Shown here: piece by piece, positions 63,649 to 64,000 of the stretch
How the letters are laid out: every line of letters begins with the position of its first letter
How positions within the stretch are numbered: position 1 is the stretch's first letter
Assembly (NCBI GenBank): GCA_020726505.1
Contig: JAHLEZ010000001.1
Span: 3,844,001 to 3,908,000, forward strand
Reading direction: 5' to 3'
Length of the DNA stretch: 64,000 bases
Source of the DNA: Leptodontidium sp. MPI-SDFR-AT-0119
Taxonomy: Eukaryota > Ascomycota > Leotiomycetes > Helotiales > Leptodontidiaceae
The notes under the pieces: model-generated
Told to the model about the DNA's origin: nothing
What the model saw: only the letters and a program-made list of their open reading frames with translations
The model's database searches: none
Program-made: the position numbers and the translations under genes

Positions 63649-64000
63649 AAAAAATGCTCCGAGCCATTCTTCTTAGTGGGCTCTGATCACTGCTGAAGAA
63701 CACTTGACCTCGTGGCTTTTCCACTAATCCATTTGGAGATGCTGTGGTGGAACATGTGAATGGAATCCAGGCACAGGTCTAATTGGCCAATTCAACAATG
63801 AGCCAGCCCTCAAAAGCCACTCACTGTTGGGAAGAGGTATTTGCGGCCTGATCCTTCAGCAATTTGAATTCCGTCGGTTCTTCAGCTTGTCAATATTTAG
63901 CTTAGCCATCTTAGGCTTTTTCTGACGTTTGCACTCGTCGTCGGTTCTCGGGTTCCTAGGGATGGATGCCTGGAACAAACTGGGTGGGTGTGACCAAACA

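Overview
This is nuclear DNA of a filamentous ascomycete (Pezizomycotina). The evidence is intron-rich genes with short GT-AG introns (about 45 to 210 bp), fungus-specific families (Ste50, Tea4/Bud14, 2EXR, Fot1/pogo) and a block of AT-rich, C-to-T-biased DNA of the kind left by RIP. A plant-associated lifestyle is suggested by a secreted pectinesterase, a secreted S10 carboxypeptidase and a small cysteine-containing secreted protein. A Leotiomycetes-like fungus is my guess from general character, not a demonstrated assignment.

Layout. 0.6-1.8 kb: fructose-1,6-bisphosphatase (-). 3.4-4.6 kb: a broken Ulp1/C48-like peptidase gene (+). 5.8-8.0 kb: secreted serine carboxypeptidase (-), divergent from an unknown membrane-anchored protein (+, 8.6-10.5 kb). 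11.8-12.8 kb: pectinesterase (+). 12.8-26.6 kb: almost 14 kb with no gene I can support, rich in simple repeats, leading to a four-finger C2H2 transcription factor (+, 26.6-28.0 kb). 28.6-29.5 kb: a small unknown protein (-).

30-40 kb is an accessory, degraded block. It holds a 2EXR-family pseudogene, a complete-ended but dead Fot1/pogo transposon (3.3 kb, 95-bp inverted repeats, TA target duplication), tRNA/SINE-like Pol III box remnants, a small secreted protein gene and a MITE-like inverted repeat.

40.6-62.7 kb is gene-dense and conserved: a Tea4/Bud14-type SH3 polarity factor (+), the MAPK adaptor Ste50 (+), the meiotic axis protein Hop1 (+), the meiotic crossover helicase Mer3/Hfm1 (-, convergent with Hop1), a UDP-galactose transporter (-) and a large disordered unknown protein (-). 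Two meiotic chromosome genes thus lie tail to tail, and two morphogenesis/signalling genes lie beside them. A partial reading frame of unknown identity sits at the right edge.

Exon coordinates were derived by hand from splice signals and frame continuity. Where all exons sum to a whole number of codons this is stated. No database search was possible.
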